Assembly: GCF_001984175.1 (NCBI RefSeq)
Contig: NZ_MTQP01000068.1
Location: forward strand, 682,001-746,000
Origin: Saccharothrix sp. ALI-22-I
GTDB lineage: Bacteria; Actinomycetota; Actinomycetes; Mycobacteriales; Pseudonocardiaceae
Direction of reading: 5' to 3'
DNA: 64,000 bases
The notes under the pieces were generated by a model. The model saw only the letters and a program-made list of their open reading frames with translations. It was not told the DNA's origin and did no database searches. The translations under genes and the position numbers were made by a program. Below, piece by piece: positions 8,354 through 16,668 of the stretch. The number at the start of each line of letters is the position of its first letter. Position 1 is the stretch's first letter.

Positions 8354-9202
8354 GTGGCTTCTGTGCTGTGTGTCGGCCTGACGACCGTGGACGTCAGCCA
8401 ACGGGTGACGGAATTCCCCCTTCCCGGGGAGAAGGTGCAGTCACTCGGCGTGCACCTGGCGCCCGGCGGTCCGGCGGCGAACGCGGCACGCGCGGTGGCG
8501 GCTCTGGGGCACCGGGCGGTGCTGGTGACCGCGTTGGACGGTGAGCTGGGCGGGTTCGCGCGGGACCGGCTGCACCCGGTGGAGGTGCACTCGGTCGGGG
8601 CGGGCGGTCCGGCGTTGAGCATGGTGGCGGTGCGGGAGCGTGACGGTGAGCGGACCGTGATCTCGCGCAATGCGGTGGAGTTCGAGGTAGCCGGATCGAA
8701 CATCACGAATCCGGTGGATCCGGCGTTGGTCGAGGCGGCCGATGTGGTGTTGGTGGATGGTCACCTCGGACCGTTGGCCCTGGCGGCCGCGCGCGAGGCG
8801 AGACGTGCGGGGGTGCCTGTGGTGTTGGACGCGGGTAGCTGGAAGCCTGTGCTGGACGACCTGCTGCCCCTCGTGGACGTCGCCGCGTGCTCAGCCGCCT
8901 TCGAGCTGTCCGAGTCCGAGGTGCACGCCCGCGGCGTGCCGCTGGTGATCCGGACCCACGGTCCGCATCCCGTCACCTGGTCGCGCGGTGGTGTCACCGG
9001 CGCGCAACCGGTACCTGTTGTCGAGGTGCGTGACACCAACGGCGCGGGCGACGTGTGGCACGGCGCACTGGCGGTCGCGGTCGCCCGCGGGGCAGCGGTG
9101 GACGATGCCGTCCGCTGGGCGAACGAGGTCGCCGCGGTGCGCGTGCGCCACACCGCGTGGGACTGGGTGGAGGAGCTGGGACGGTGGCGGGACAGCGGGT
9201 GA
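8354..9202 (+). CDS. PfkB-family carbohydrate kinase
   Basis: A 282-residue ribokinase-fold kinase that phosphorylates a sugar with ATP. PfkB signature 1 is the GGPAANAARAVAALG block near residue 38. Signature 2, with the catalytic aspartate, is DTNGAGDVWHG near 229. The GTG start follows a TAGGAGAA site. It heads a two-gene operon with the P-loop kinase (GTGA overlap) under a LacI-type operator. The substrate is probably a monosaccharide handled with the isomerase at 6499-7278 (inference). Confidence 0.88.
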   Translation: MASVLCVGLTTVDVSQRVTEFPLPGEKVQSLGVHLAPGGPAANAARAVAALGHRAVLVTALDGELGGFARDRLHPVEVHSVGAGGPALSMVAVRERDGERTVISRNAVEFEVAGSNITNPVDPALVEAADVVLVDGHLGPLALAAAREARRAGVPVVLDAGSWKPVLDDLLPLVDVAACSAAFELSESEVHARGVPLVIRTHGPHPVTWSRGGVTGAQPVPVVEVRDTNGAGDVWHGALAVAVARGAAVDDAVRWANEVAAVRVRHTAWDWVEELGRWRDSG

Positions 9203-9819
9203 AGTTCGACGAGCTGGTCGACCGGGCGCGACTGCTGGTGGACACCGGTGAGCGCAAGCTGCTCGGCATCGGCGGCGCGCCGGGCTCGGGCAAGTCGACG
9301 TTGGCGCGCCGGCTGGTCGACGCGTTGGGCGAGGACGCGGTGCTGGTCGAGATGGACGGCTTCCACCTGGCCCAGCGCGAGTTGGAACGCCTGGACATCG
9401 CCGACCGGAAGGGCGCGCCGGACACGTTCGACATCCCGGGGTACGTCGACCTGCTGGGCAGGTTGAAGGCGTGCGGACCCGACGTGGTGTACGCGCCGGA
9501 GTTCCGCCGGGAGATCGAGGAGCCGGTCGCGTGCGCGGTGCCGGTCGACCCGTCCGTGCCGCTGGTCGTCACCGAGGGCAACTACCTGCTGCTGCAGTAC
9601 GACAAGTGGAAGCGCGTGCGGATCGTGCTGGACGAGGCGTGGTTCCTGATGATCGACGAGGAGCTGCGGGTGGCGCGGCTGATCGACCGGCACGTGCGGT
9701 TCGGGCGGTCGGTGGAGGACGCGCGTGAACGCGTGCTGCACGGCACCGACCACGTGAACGCGCTCATGGTGAACGCGTCCAAGTCCAGCGCGGATCTGCT
9801 GATCACCGAGGTGCTGTGA
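9199..9819 (+). CDS. Nucleoside/nucleotide kinase family protein (FrcK-like)
   Basis: A 206-residue P-loop kinase with Walker A GAPGSGKSTLARR near residue 25, a DGFHL segment and a TEGNYLLL strand, as in the uridine-kinase/pantothenate-kinase group called FrcK in fructose-uptake loci. It starts at the GTG within a GTGA overlap with the PfkB gene; a second GTG at 9184 is possible. Cotranscription with a PfkB kinase under LacI control suggests sugar phosphorylation or a linked step. The substrate is unknown. Confidence 0.78.
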   Translation: MKFDELVDRARLLVDTGERKLLGIGGAPGSGKSTLARRLVDALGEDAVLVEMDGFHLAQRELERLDIADRKGAPDTFDIPGYVDLLGRLKACGPDVVYAPEFRREIEEPVACAVPVDPSVPLVVTEGNYLLLQYDKWKRVRIVLDEAWFLMIDEELRVARLIDRHVRFGRSVEDARERVLHGTDHVNALMVNASKSSADLLITEVL

Positions 9820-9854
9820 CGCTCCGTGATGGCTTGGTTACGAGGTAAGAAGGC

Positions 9855-10529
9855 TTAAGGGGCGATGGTGGCCTCTTCGTCCACTTCGTCGACCGGCTTC
9901 TTCATCTCCTGCCGGTAGCGGTAGAGGCCGTAGCCGGTGCCGCCGACGAAGAACGCGATGCTGACGACCACCGCGACCGTCTCCAGCCACGGCACGGCGG
10001 ACAGCAGGCCCGCGCCGTAGTAGCCGGCCAGCACCAGCGTCGGCACCCACGCGATCGCGCCGATGGTCGTGGCGAGCATGAACCGCTTCGGGTCCATCCG
10101 CGCCGCGCCGGCGATCATCGGCGCCAGCGTGCGCACCCACGGGATCCAGCGGGCGAGCACGATGGCCCAGAAGCCTCGTCGGTCGAGGAAGTCGCGGGCC
10201 TTGGCGAGGTTCTCCTTGTTGAGCACCTTGCCGCCGCGGCGGGCGAGCAGACGCGTGCCGGTGTGCCGGCCGATGTAGTAGCCGATCTGGTTGCCGACGA
10301 CGGCCACGCCGAGCGCGGCCAGCGACAGCAACCAGGCGGACAACTCGCCGTCATGGGACGCGAGCACCACACCGGCGGCGAACAGCAACGAGTCGCCGGG
10401 CAGGAACAAGCCGAAGATGAACGCGCATTCGAAGAAGATGAAGCTCAGCGTGATCAGCCACACGGCCATCGGGCCTGCGGAATCAAGCTGGACGAACGCG
10501 ACAGCATCGGACGTTGCGGACAGCACCAC
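9855..10529 (-). CDS. DedA-family membrane protein
   Basis: A 224-residue integral membrane protein of the DedA/SNARE-associated (VTT) family, which includes lipid flippases for undecaprenyl phosphate and phosphatidylethanolamine. Family marks are ECAFIFGLFLPGDSLLFAAG with a conserved acidic residue and FLPGD loop, and ARWIPWVRTLAPMIAGAARM with two essential arginines. The start is GTG at 10529. A second, more distant DedA gene lies at 12180-12908. The two flank a flavin oxidoreductase and share no operon. Confidence 0.88.
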   Translation of the reverse strand: MVLSATSDAVAFVQLDSAGPMAVWLITLSFIFFECAFIFGLFLPGDSLLFAAGVVLASHDGELSAWLLSLAALGVAVVGNQIGYYIGRHTGTRLLARRGGKVLNKENLAKARDFLDRRGFWAIVLARWIPWVRTLAPMIAGAARMDPKRFMLATTIGAIAWVPTLVLAGYYGAGLLSAVPWLETVAVVVSIAFFVGGTGYGLYRYRQEMKKPVDEVDEEATIAP

Positions 10530-10712
10530 GAGAGCAGCCTACGTGGGACAGGGGTGTCGGCTGGGCGACATGGGGATAACGCCTTGCCGAAGGCTGGGCG
10601 TCGAGGCGGATCGTGCGCGGATGTGCACGGGTCGTGCACGGGTCCGTGCGCGGACGGTACTGGGGTGAACACGTGCTGGAGTGATCGGCTGGTGTGGGGT
10701 TAGCGTGGGTGG

Positions 10713-12089
10713 ATGGGGTCTTTGCTCGCTGAACTCCGCTCCGCTGTCGGTGCCGACGCGGTGCTGACCGATGTCGATGTCACTGCGAGTTACCAACGGG
10801 ACATGATGCCGCTGGCGCCCTACGGGCAGCCGTTGGCGGTTGTGCTGCCTACGTCTGCCGAGCAGGTGCAGGCGGTGGTTCGGGCATGTGCTGGTGCGCG
10901 GGTGCCGATCGTGCCGCGTGGGGCCGGTAGTGGGTTGTCGGGGGCGGCGAATGCCGTTTCGGGGTGTGTGGTGCTGGTGATGACGAAGATGAACGCCATC
11001 CTGGAGATCGACCCCGATAACCGGTTGGCCGTCGTGGAGCCGGGGGTGGTGAACCTCGACCTGCGGGGCGCGGTGGAGAAGCACGGGCTGTTCTACCCAC
11101 CGGACCCGTCCAGCTACGACTGGTGCACGATCGGGGGGAACCTGTCGACGAACGCGGGCGGGCTGTGCTGCGTGAAGTACGGCGTGACCACGGATTCGGT
11201 GTTGGGGCTGGACGTGGTGCTCGCGGACGGTGAGCTGCTGCGGACCGGTCGGCGGACCGTCAAAGGGGTGGCCGGGTACGACCTGACCAAGCTGTTCGTC
11301 GGCAGTGAGGGCACGTTGGGCGTCATCACCCGCGCGACCCTGGCGTTGCGGCCGTTGCCGCAGGCCCCGGCGACGCTGGTGGCCGCGTTCGGCAGCACGG
11401 CGGACGCGGGTGTGGCGGTGAGCCGGGTGGTGACCGAGGGCATCGTGCCGTCGTTGATGGAGATCATGGACCGGACGTCGATCAGGGCCGTCGAGCAGTA
11501 CTTGAAGACGGATCTGAACGCGGACGCGGCGTTGCTGCTGTGCCAGTCGGATTCGGGTGGTGAGGCTGGGCGGCGGGAGTTGGCCGCGATCGAGCAGGCG
11601 TGCGTGGCGGCGGGCGCCGAGCTGGTCTACGCGACGGAGGATGTGGGTGAAGGGCGTGATCTGCTGACGGCTCGGCGGGCGGTGCTCACGGCGCTGGAGG
11701 TCTACGGGGCCTGGTTGACCGATGACGTGTGCGTGCCGCGGACGAAGATCGCGGATCTGATCGCGGGGTGTGAGCGGATCAGCGAGTCGGTCGGGCTGCG
11801 GATCGCGGTGGTCGGGCACGCTGGTGACGGCAACATGCACCCGACGATCGTCTACGACCCGTCGTCGGGTGATGAGTTCGCGCGGGCGCAGCGGGCGTTC
11901 GACGAGATCCTGGGGTTGGGGTTGGCGCTCGGGGGGACGATCACCGGGGAGCACGGGGTCGGCAAGATCAAGCGCGAGTGGTTGGCGCGGGAGATCGGGC
12001 CGGTGGGCATGCGGGTGCACCGGGAGATCAAGCGGGCGCTCGATCCGGGGAATCTGTTCAACCCGGGGTCGATGTTCGACGCCGGGTGA
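10713..12089 (+). CDS. FAD-binding oxidoreductase, GlcD-like (VAO/PCMH type)
   Basis: A 458-residue flavoprotein resembling the GlcD subunit of glycolate oxidase and D-lactate dehydrogenases. The N-terminal PCMH FAD-binding domain has VPRGAGSGLSGAAN and TIGGNLSTNAGG, and VGSEGTLGVITRATL follows. The C-terminal FAD-oxidase C domain has HAGDGNMHPTI and GEHGVGKIKREWL. No GlcE or GlcF partner is nearby, so it probably acts alone on a 2-hydroxy acid. TAGCGT at 10701-10706 lies 6 bases before the ATG, so the mRNA may be leaderless. Confidence 0.85.
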   Translation: MGSLLAELRSAVGADAVLTDVDVTASYQRDMMPLAPYGQPLAVVLPTSAEQVQAVVRACAGARVPIVPRGAGSGLSGAANAVSGCVVLVMTKMNAILEIDPDNRLAVVEPGVVNLDLRGAVEKHGLFYPPDPSSYDWCTIGGNLSTNAGGLCCVKYGVTTDSVLGLDVVLADGELLRTGRRTVKGVAGYDLTKLFVGSEGTLGVITRATLALRPLPQAPATLVAAFGSTADAGVAVSRVVTEGIVPSLMEIMDRTSIRAVEQYLKTDLNADAALLLCQSDSGGEAGRRELAAIEQACVAAGAELVYATEDVGEGRDLLTARRAVLTALEVYGAWLTDDVCVPRTKIADLIAGCERISESVGLRIAVVGHAGDGNMHPTIVYDPSSGDEFARAQRAFDEILGLGLALGGTITGEHGVGKIKREWLAREIGPVGMRVHREIKRALDPGNLFNPGSMFDAG

Positions 12090-12107
12090 GGCCTTGGGGC
12101 GGCCGCT

Positions 12108-12178
12108 TGTGGCGGGCGCTGTCAGGTCGGCTGCGATCAGGTCGGCCGCTGTCAGGGCCGCGATCAGGTCGGCTTCTA
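12108..12178. repeat. Short imperfect tandem repeat
   Basis: Between the oxidoreductase and the second DedA gene, a unit of about 25-30 bases containing CGCTGTCAGG...GCGATCAGGTCGGC occurs twice, with smaller TCAGGTCGGC copies. It fills most of the 90-base gap. No coding or terminator signal is evident. Confidence 0.5.
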
Positions 12179-12179
12179 C

Positions 12180-12908
12180 CTAGTCGATTCGCTTGATCTG
12201 CTGGGTCTCGTCGCCCAGGTCGATGATCTGGGTGGCGTCGACTGCCTCTTGGGTGAGCAGCGCCTTCTTCTCGCGCTTGGCCTTGATCACCTCGATGATG
12301 ATCGGGACGACCGAGAGCAGCACGATCAGGATCAGCACCATTTCGAGGTTGTCGCGCACGAACTGGACCTGGCCGAGGAAGTAGCCCAGGATCGTGAGCC
12401 CCGCGGCCCACGCGACGCCGCCGATCAGGGAGTACGTGAAGTACTTGCGCGCGTCCATCCGGCCCACGCCCGCCATGGCGGTGATGAACGTGCGGACGAT
12501 CGGCACGAAGCGGGCCATCACGATCGCGCGGGCGCCGTACTTGTCGAAGAACTCGTGCGTCTTGTCGACGTACTCCTTCTTGAAGATCTTCGACTCGGGC
12601 TTGTTGAACAGCGCCGGTCCGGCCCGGTAGCCGATCCAGTAGCCGACCACGTTGCCCAGCAGCGCACAGACCGTGAGGAGCAGGCACACCAGCCACAGCG
12701 GGTACTCCAGCAGCCCTGAGGCCACGAACAGGCCTGCGGTGAACAGGAGTGAATCGCCGGGCAGGAAGAAGCCCACCAAGAGGCCGCACTCCGCGAAGAC
12801 GATGAAGCACAGGCCGACCAGCATGTAGGGCCCGAGTCCTTGGAGGAGCTTCTCAGGGTCCAGCCAGTCAGGGCCGAGGGCAATCGTGGAGGTGAGCGCG
12901 ACCGTCAC
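12180..12908 (-). CDS. DedA-family membrane protein
   Basis: A 242-residue DedA protein with the VFAECGLLVGFFLPGDSLLF block and ARFVPIVRTFITAMAGVGRM arginine motif. About five hydrophobic segments end near residue 212 and are followed by a basic, then acidic C-terminal tail (QIIDLGDETQQIKRID). These proteins move lipid carriers across the cytoplasmic membrane. The GTG start at 12908 precedes a 61-residue membrane protein gene transcribed the same way (gap 19 bases), so the two may form an operon. Confidence 0.88.
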   Translation of the reverse strand: MTVALTSTIALGPDWLDPEKLLQGLGPYMLVGLCFIVFAECGLLVGFFLPGDSLLFTAGLFVASGLLEYPLWLVCLLLTVCALLGNVVGYWIGYRAGPALFNKPESKIFKKEYVDKTHEFFDKYGARAIVMARFVPIVRTFITAMAGVGRMDARKYFTYSLIGGVAWAAGLTILGYFLGQVQFVRDNLEMVLILIVLLSVVPIIIEVIKAKREKKALLTQEAVDATQIIDLGDETQQIKRID

Positions 12909-12927
12909 GGCGACAACGGTACAGGCA

Positions 12928-13113
12928 TCACCTGAGCGTGATTACCGCGACGACGGTGCCGGCGGCCAGGCCCAGCAGTACGGCGAGCAACAGGACCCAG
13001 CCCGCGCCCAGGGACGGGCGGGGCGGCTTGGCGGGCGTGTGGGGGTGCGCGCCGGAGCTGGTGGCCTGCGCTCGCAAGGCGTCGGCCACCAGCTTCTCGT
13101 GATCTTCGGGCAC
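12928..13113 (-). CDS. Small single-pass membrane protein
   Basis: A 61-residue protein with a hydrophilic N-terminal half (MPEDHEKLVADALRAQATSS) and one C-terminal membrane helix, residues ~37-58, ending in Leu-Arg. The GTG start and conserved-looking N-terminal helix support a real gene. It lies just upstream of the DedA gene on the same strand. The function is unknown. Confidence 0.65.
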   Translation of the reverse strand: MPEDHEKLVADALRAQATSSGAHPHTPAKPPRPSLGAGWVLLLAVLLGLAAGTVVAVITLR

Positions 13114-13206
13114 GTGCTCAGTCTTTCACCCGTGTCGGTGAAGCTGATCGGTCAGTCCCGCCCGGCTGGTCGGTCGTTCGGCTGCTCGGTCCAGTCGTTC
13201 AGCCGC

Positions 13207-14364
13207 TCAATCCTTGACCCACGCGCCCCTGGACATCACCTCGCGGGGCTTCAGGTCGGCGTCGAGCACGACGATGTCGGCGGCCAGGCCCGCGCGGAGT
13301 TCGCCGGTCTCGCCGTTGAGGCCGAGGAGGTGGGCCGGGCGGGTGGAGGTGGCGTGCACGGCTTCCTGGATGGTGAGGCCGCAGGAGTTCACGGCGTTGC
13401 GGAACGCGGTGTCCATGGTGAGCGTGCTGCCCGCGAGGGACGCGCCGCCGGCCAGCGTCGGGACCCCGTCTACTACTCGGACTTCCAGGCCGCCCACGTC
13501 GTAGATGCCGTCACCCACGCCTGCGGCGGCGATCGCGTCGGTGACCAGGACGGTTCTTTGCATGCCCGCGTGGCGGGCGGCCAGGCGGACGGCGGTCGGG
13601 TGCAGGTGCACCAGGTCGCAGATCAGCTCGACGGTGACGCGTTCGTCGTCCAGGAGCGCGCCGATCGGGCCCGGCTCGCGGTGGTGCAGCGGGCGCATGC
13701 CGTTGAAGAGGTGGGTGGCTACGGTCGCGCCGGCCTCTACGGCCGGTCGGATCTGGGCTTCGGTGGCGTCGGTGTGGCCGATCGCGGCCAGGACGTTGTT
13801 GGCGACCAGGTGGCGGACGGCGTCCACGCCGTGTTCGAGCTCGGGCGCGATGGTGATCATGCGGACGGTGTTGTTGCCGGCGTCGAGGAGCTTGTCGAGG
13901 GACGCCCGGTCCGGCGGGCAGAGGATGGCGGGGTCGTGCGCGCCGCAGCGTGCGGCGGACAGGAACGGGCCTTCCAGGTGGATGCCGGCGATGATGTTGT
14001 CCTGCACGAGTTCGGTCAGCGCCCTGACCTGGTCGGTCAGTTCCGGGATCGGACGCGACACCAGGCTGGCGAGCAGCGTGGTGGTGCCGTGCCTGCGGTG
14101 CGCGTTCGCCGCCTTGCGCACGCGGGCCGGGTCGGCGCTGGTGAACGCCTCACCGCCGCCGCCGTGGCAGTGGATGTCCACGAAGCCCGGTACCAGCCAA
14201 CCGCCGTTGACGTCCGTGGTCGGGCCGTCCGGCGCCACCCCCTCGCCGATGGCCGCGATCCGGCCGTTGCGGATCGAGACCCACCCCTGTTCGAGCACCC
14301 CGTCGGGCGTGACGACCCGACCACCGGTCAGGGTCACGTCCACGGGTCCACCCCACGTGCTCAT
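13207..14364 (-). CDS. nagA: N-acetylglucosamine-6-phosphate deacetylase
   Basis: NagA removes the acetyl group from GlcNAc-6-P, feeding amino sugars into glycolysis. The protein has 385 residues in an amidohydrolase TIM barrel. Metal and catalytic residues are seen in VDIHCHGGGGEAF, GIHLEGPFLS, HLFNGMRPLHHREPG and LVTDAIAAAG (the catalytic Asp). The ATG at 14364 overlaps the ROK kinase stop by ATGA, so the two are translationally coupled. The pair converts GlcNAc to GlcN-6-P. Control by a DasR-like operator upstream of the kinase is likely. Confidence 0.93.
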   Translation of the reverse strand: MSTWGGPVDVTLTGGRVVTPDGVLEQGWVSIRNGRIAAIGEGVAPDGPTTDVNGGWLVPGFVDIHCHGGGGEAFTSADPARVRKAANAHRRHGTTTLLASLVSRPIPELTDQVRALTELVQDNIIAGIHLEGPFLSAARCGAHDPAILCPPDRASLDKLLDAGNNTVRMITIAPELEHGVDAVRHLVANNVLAAIGHTDATEAQIRPAVEAGATVATHLFNGMRPLHHREPGPIGALLDDERVTVELICDLVHLHPTAVRLAARHAGMQRTVLVTDAIAAAGVGDGIYDVGGLEVRVVDGVPTLAGGASLAGSTLTMDTAFRNAVNSCGLTIQEAVHATSTRPAHLLGLNGETGELRAGLAADIVVLDADLKPREVMSRGAWVKD

Positions 14365-15266
14365 CTCTCCTCCAGCATGTCGATGGCCAGCAGCGCGGCC
14401 CCGAGGCACCCGGCCTCGTCGCCCAACGCCGCCAGCCGCAGTTCCGGGCGTCGCTGGAAGACGATCAATTCGTCCAGTCGTTCGCCCAGCGGGTCCGTCA
14501 GCAACGGGCCCGCCAGCGCCAGGCCTCCGCCCAGCACTACGGCTTCAGGTCCTAGCAATGCGGCTATCAGCAGGATGCCCCTCGCGAGGGCGTCGACGGC
14601 CTCCCGCCACACCGCCGCCGCGTCGGTGTCGCCCGTTGTGAGCAGTCGGGCTACGTCCGCGGCGCCGTTGACGTCTCGGTTGGCGCGTCGGGTGTAGCGG
14701 CGGGCGATCGCGGCGCTGCTCGCCCGCGCTTCGACGCAGCCCGTCTGGCCGCAGTCGCAGGGGTCGCCGTGGCCGACGTCGACGTGGCCGATCTCGCCGG
14801 GTGCGGTGCAGACGCGGCCGTCGAGGACGAGGGCGGCGGCTATGCCGGTGCCGATGGGCATGATCACGGCGTTGGTGAGGTCGCGCGCGTTGCCCTGGCG
14901 GAGTTCGGCCAGGCCGCCGGCTCGGACGTCGTGGCCGAAGGCGGTGGGGAGGTTGGTGCGGGTTTGGAGGTTGGTTTTGAACGGGTAGTTCTGCCAGCCG
15001 AGGTTGGTCGAGTAGACGCCGGTGCCGGTGGCTTCGTCCACGATGCCCGGGACGACGACGCCGATCGCGTCGATCGGGTGGTCGGAGAGGGCGCGCAGTT
15101 CGTTGACCAGGGCGGTGACGTCCTCGACCACGGCGTCGCCGGTGCGCCTGGTTGGGCGGCGCTGCTGCTTCACCGGGTGCACCCGGGTGGGGGTGCCGGT
15201 GACCAGAGCGGCCTTGGTCTCGGTTCCGCCTACGTCGACGGCTATCACGTGTCTTGTGCGCGCCAC
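14361..15266 (-). CDS. ROK-family sugar kinase (probable N-acetylglucosamine kinase)
   Basis: A 301-residue ROK kinase. The ATP-binding segment is VIAVDVGGTETKAALV at the N-terminus. The zinc motif is CDCGQTGCVEA (CxCGxxGCxE), preceded by the catalytic-side GHVDVGHG. ROK family members phosphorylate glucose, GlcNAc or ManNAc. Direct coupling to nagA and a DasR-like site at 15296-15311 make GlcNAc the best substrate guess. Start is GTG at 15266. Confidence 0.88.
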   Translation of the reverse strand: MARTRHVIAVDVGGTETKAALVTGTPTRVHPVKQQRRPTRRTGDAVVEDVTALVNELRALSDHPIDAIGVVVPGIVDEATGTGVYSTNLGWQNYPFKTNLQTRTNLPTAFGHDVRAGGLAELRQGNARDLTNAVIMPIGTGIAAALVLDGRVCTAPGEIGHVDVGHGDPCDCGQTGCVEARASSAAIARRYTRRANRDVNGAADVARLLTTGDTDAAAVWREAVDALARGILLIAALLGPEAVVLGGGLALAGPLLTDPLGERLDELIVFQRRPELRLAALGDEAGCLGAALLAIDMLEER

Positions 15267-15295
15267 GAGGACCGATAGTGCGGCATGCGACCCTC

Positions 15296-15311
15296 ATTGG
15301 TCTATACCAAG
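15296..15311. promoter_or_regulatory. DasR-like (dre) operator
   Basis: ATTGGTCTATACCAAG has perfect TTGGT/ACCAA arms around CTAT and closely resembles the DasR-responsive element core TGGTCTAGACCA. It lies 30 bases upstream of the ROK kinase start, where a GntR-family repressor of amino-sugar use would be expected to bind. Confidence 0.7.
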
Positions 15312-15745
15312 TGTCGGATTCGCCAGGGTCGACCCCGGTGTCGGTGTCGGTGTCGGCCCTCGGTGTCGGTCTGCGGTGTTGGTCCGGTGTCGGTCTCGTC
15401 TTCGTCAGCCTGAGACCGGCCTGTGTTGGGGGGGAGTTGTCGACAGGGCCTTCAGGCGGGGGTGCCTCTGGGTGAAGATGCCCGAGAAGTCGAAGTAAAG
15501 GCTAAAAGGGCGCTCGCCGCGCGGCAGGCCGCCAAGAGAGGTAAAAACAAAGAGGGCTCGTGTTCTCCCGTATGGCCTGCCTGAGGCAACCACACTTGTC
15601 AAGTAGGTCCCGAAAAGCGCCGGGACCTACTTGACAAGCGCGGTTGGGCTGCGCCCAGGCCATACGGGAGAACACGAGGGTGAGGGCCCTAAGCTGGCGC
15701 TTTGGCGTGCGCACAAGGGGGTGACGTGTGAGCAGGGGTGTTTGG
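15312..15745. other. Gene-free stretch with GGTGTC repeats and a large inverted repeat
   Basis: No convincing gene lies between the dre site and the end of the sigma factor gene. From about 15336 to 15395 the motif CGGTGTCGGT recurs as imperfect short tandem copies. From 15480 on, the sequence turns unusually A-rich for this genome (AAAGGCTAAAAGG, GGTAAAAACAAAGAGG) and then enters the nested inverted repeat at 15557-15678. Short open frames here are better explained by the repeat than by coding. Confidence 0.6.
15557..15678. repeat. 122-base nested inverted repeat (MITE-like or terminator-like)
   Basis: The outer arms are 23 bases and perfectly complementary: 15557-15579 (starts CTCGTGTTCTCCC) and 15656-15678. 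Inside is an 18-base perfect hairpin, 15595-15612 with 15621-15638 (CTTGTCAAGTAGGTCCCG and its complement), loop AAAAGCGC. The spacers between the arms are only partly complementary. It could be a small non-autonomous element or repeat family, or a bidirectional terminator. No target duplication is obvious. Confidence 0.8.
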
Positions 15746-16324
15746 CTAGTTGCCGGCCATGATTTTTTGCAGGGCGTCCAGGGCGCGGCTGGCGGTGCTC
15801 TTGACGGTGCCCTTGCTGATGCCGGTGGCGTCTGCGATTTCCGCCTCGGACAGGTCGCCGTAGTAGCGGAGCACTAGTACTTCGCGTTGGCGTGGTGGTA
15901 GTTGGGAAAGCGCTGCGACTACCGCTTGGTGTTCGGCGGTGAGCATGGCGAGGCTTTCCGCCGACCTCGCGTTGGCGACGTGCGGCGGGGTGTAGTCCCT
16001 GGCTGTCTTGCGTCGGCGGAGCACGCTGCGGGAGCCGTTGACGACGGCTGTCCTCAGGTAGCCGACGGCGGCCTGTGCGTCCCGGAGGTTCGTCCAGTTC
16101 CGGTGTAGGCCGGTGAACGCCTCCTGGACCACGTCCTCCGCGGTTGCGGGCTCGTCGACCAGCAGGAGTGCCAGGCGCACGAGTCGCATGCGGTGCTGGC
16201 GGTACAGGTCTTCCAGGGTGAGCGGGCCGGTGGGTGCCGGGGCCGCGCCGTCCTGGATGCGCAGGTTCGTCAGCGTGTCCTGCACACGCGCGATGCCGCC
16301 GCTGTTCTGATCCGGACCGACCAC
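15746..16324 (-). CDS. SigE-family RNA polymerase sigma factor
   Basis: A group 4 (ECF) sigma factor of 192 residues from the preferred GTG at 16324, which follows an AAGGAGGT site at a spacing of about 12; a GTG at 16372 would add 16 residues. Region 2 contains LYRQHRMRLVRLALLLVDEPATAEDVVQEAF. Region 4 has LPPRQREVLVLRYYGDLSEAEIAD and GISKGTVKSTASRAL. It directs RNA polymerase to an unknown regulon. No anti-sigma gene follows; a repeat-rich gap lies downstream. It is divergent from a YciI gene. Confidence 0.9.
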   Translation of the reverse strand: MVGPDQNSGGIARVQDTLTNLRIQDGAAPAPTGPLTLEDLYRQHRMRLVRLALLLVDEPATAEDVVQEAFTGLHRNWTNLRDAQAAVGYLRTAVVNGSRSVLRRRKTARDYTPPHVANARSAESLAMLTAEHQAVVAALSQLPPRQREVLVLRYYGDLSEAEIADATGISKGTVKSTASRALDALQKIMAGN

Positions 16325-16389
16325 GAAAAAGACGTTACCTCCTTGGCGGGTAGCTTCGGCGCGGCGTTGCACAACGGAGAGGGCTTTCG

Positions 16390-16668
16390 ATGGCTCGGTT
16401 CGCGGTCGAGTTGGTGTTCGGGGACGACCAGGACGCGCGGTTGGCGGTTCGGCCCGCGCACCGTGAGTACCTGGCGTCGCTGGTGGAACGGGGTGTGCTG
16501 CTGGTTTCGGGGCCGTGGGCCGATCAGACCGGAGCGCTGTTGGTCTACGAGGCGGCGGACGAGGAAGAGTTGCGAGAAATTCTCGCTTCCGACCCCTACA
16601 CGCCTGCCGGCGTGGTCGCCGAGACCCGTGTGCACGAGTGGCAGACGCTGATGGGGCTGTGGGCCTAG
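16390..16668 (+). CDS. YciI-family protein
   Basis: A 92-residue protein of the YCII-related family (dimeric ferredoxin-like alpha/beta fold). It has the family pattern of an N-terminal strand, the conserved His in RPAHREYLASL, VSGPWADQTGALLV, and a DPYTPAGVVAETRVHEW segment. Members are small cytosolic proteins proposed to have hydrolase or lyase-like roles; the substrate is unknown. It is divergent from the sigma factor and overlaps the convergent SDR gene by 4 bases. Confidence 0.85.
   Translation: MARFAVELVFGDDQDARLAVRPAHREYLASLVERGVLLVSGPWADQTGALLVYEAADEEELREILASDPYTPAGVVAETRVHEWQTLMGLWA

Noticed and set aside
10623..10644. Two direct copies of GTGCACGGGTC upstream of the GlcD-like gene
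   Set aside because: Too short and too close to general composition to call an operator without conservation data.
15405..15714. Two short minus-strand frames in the 15.4-15.7 kb gap
   Set aside because: They run through the inverted repeat and A-rich island, lack ribosome-binding sites and are best explained by the repeat.
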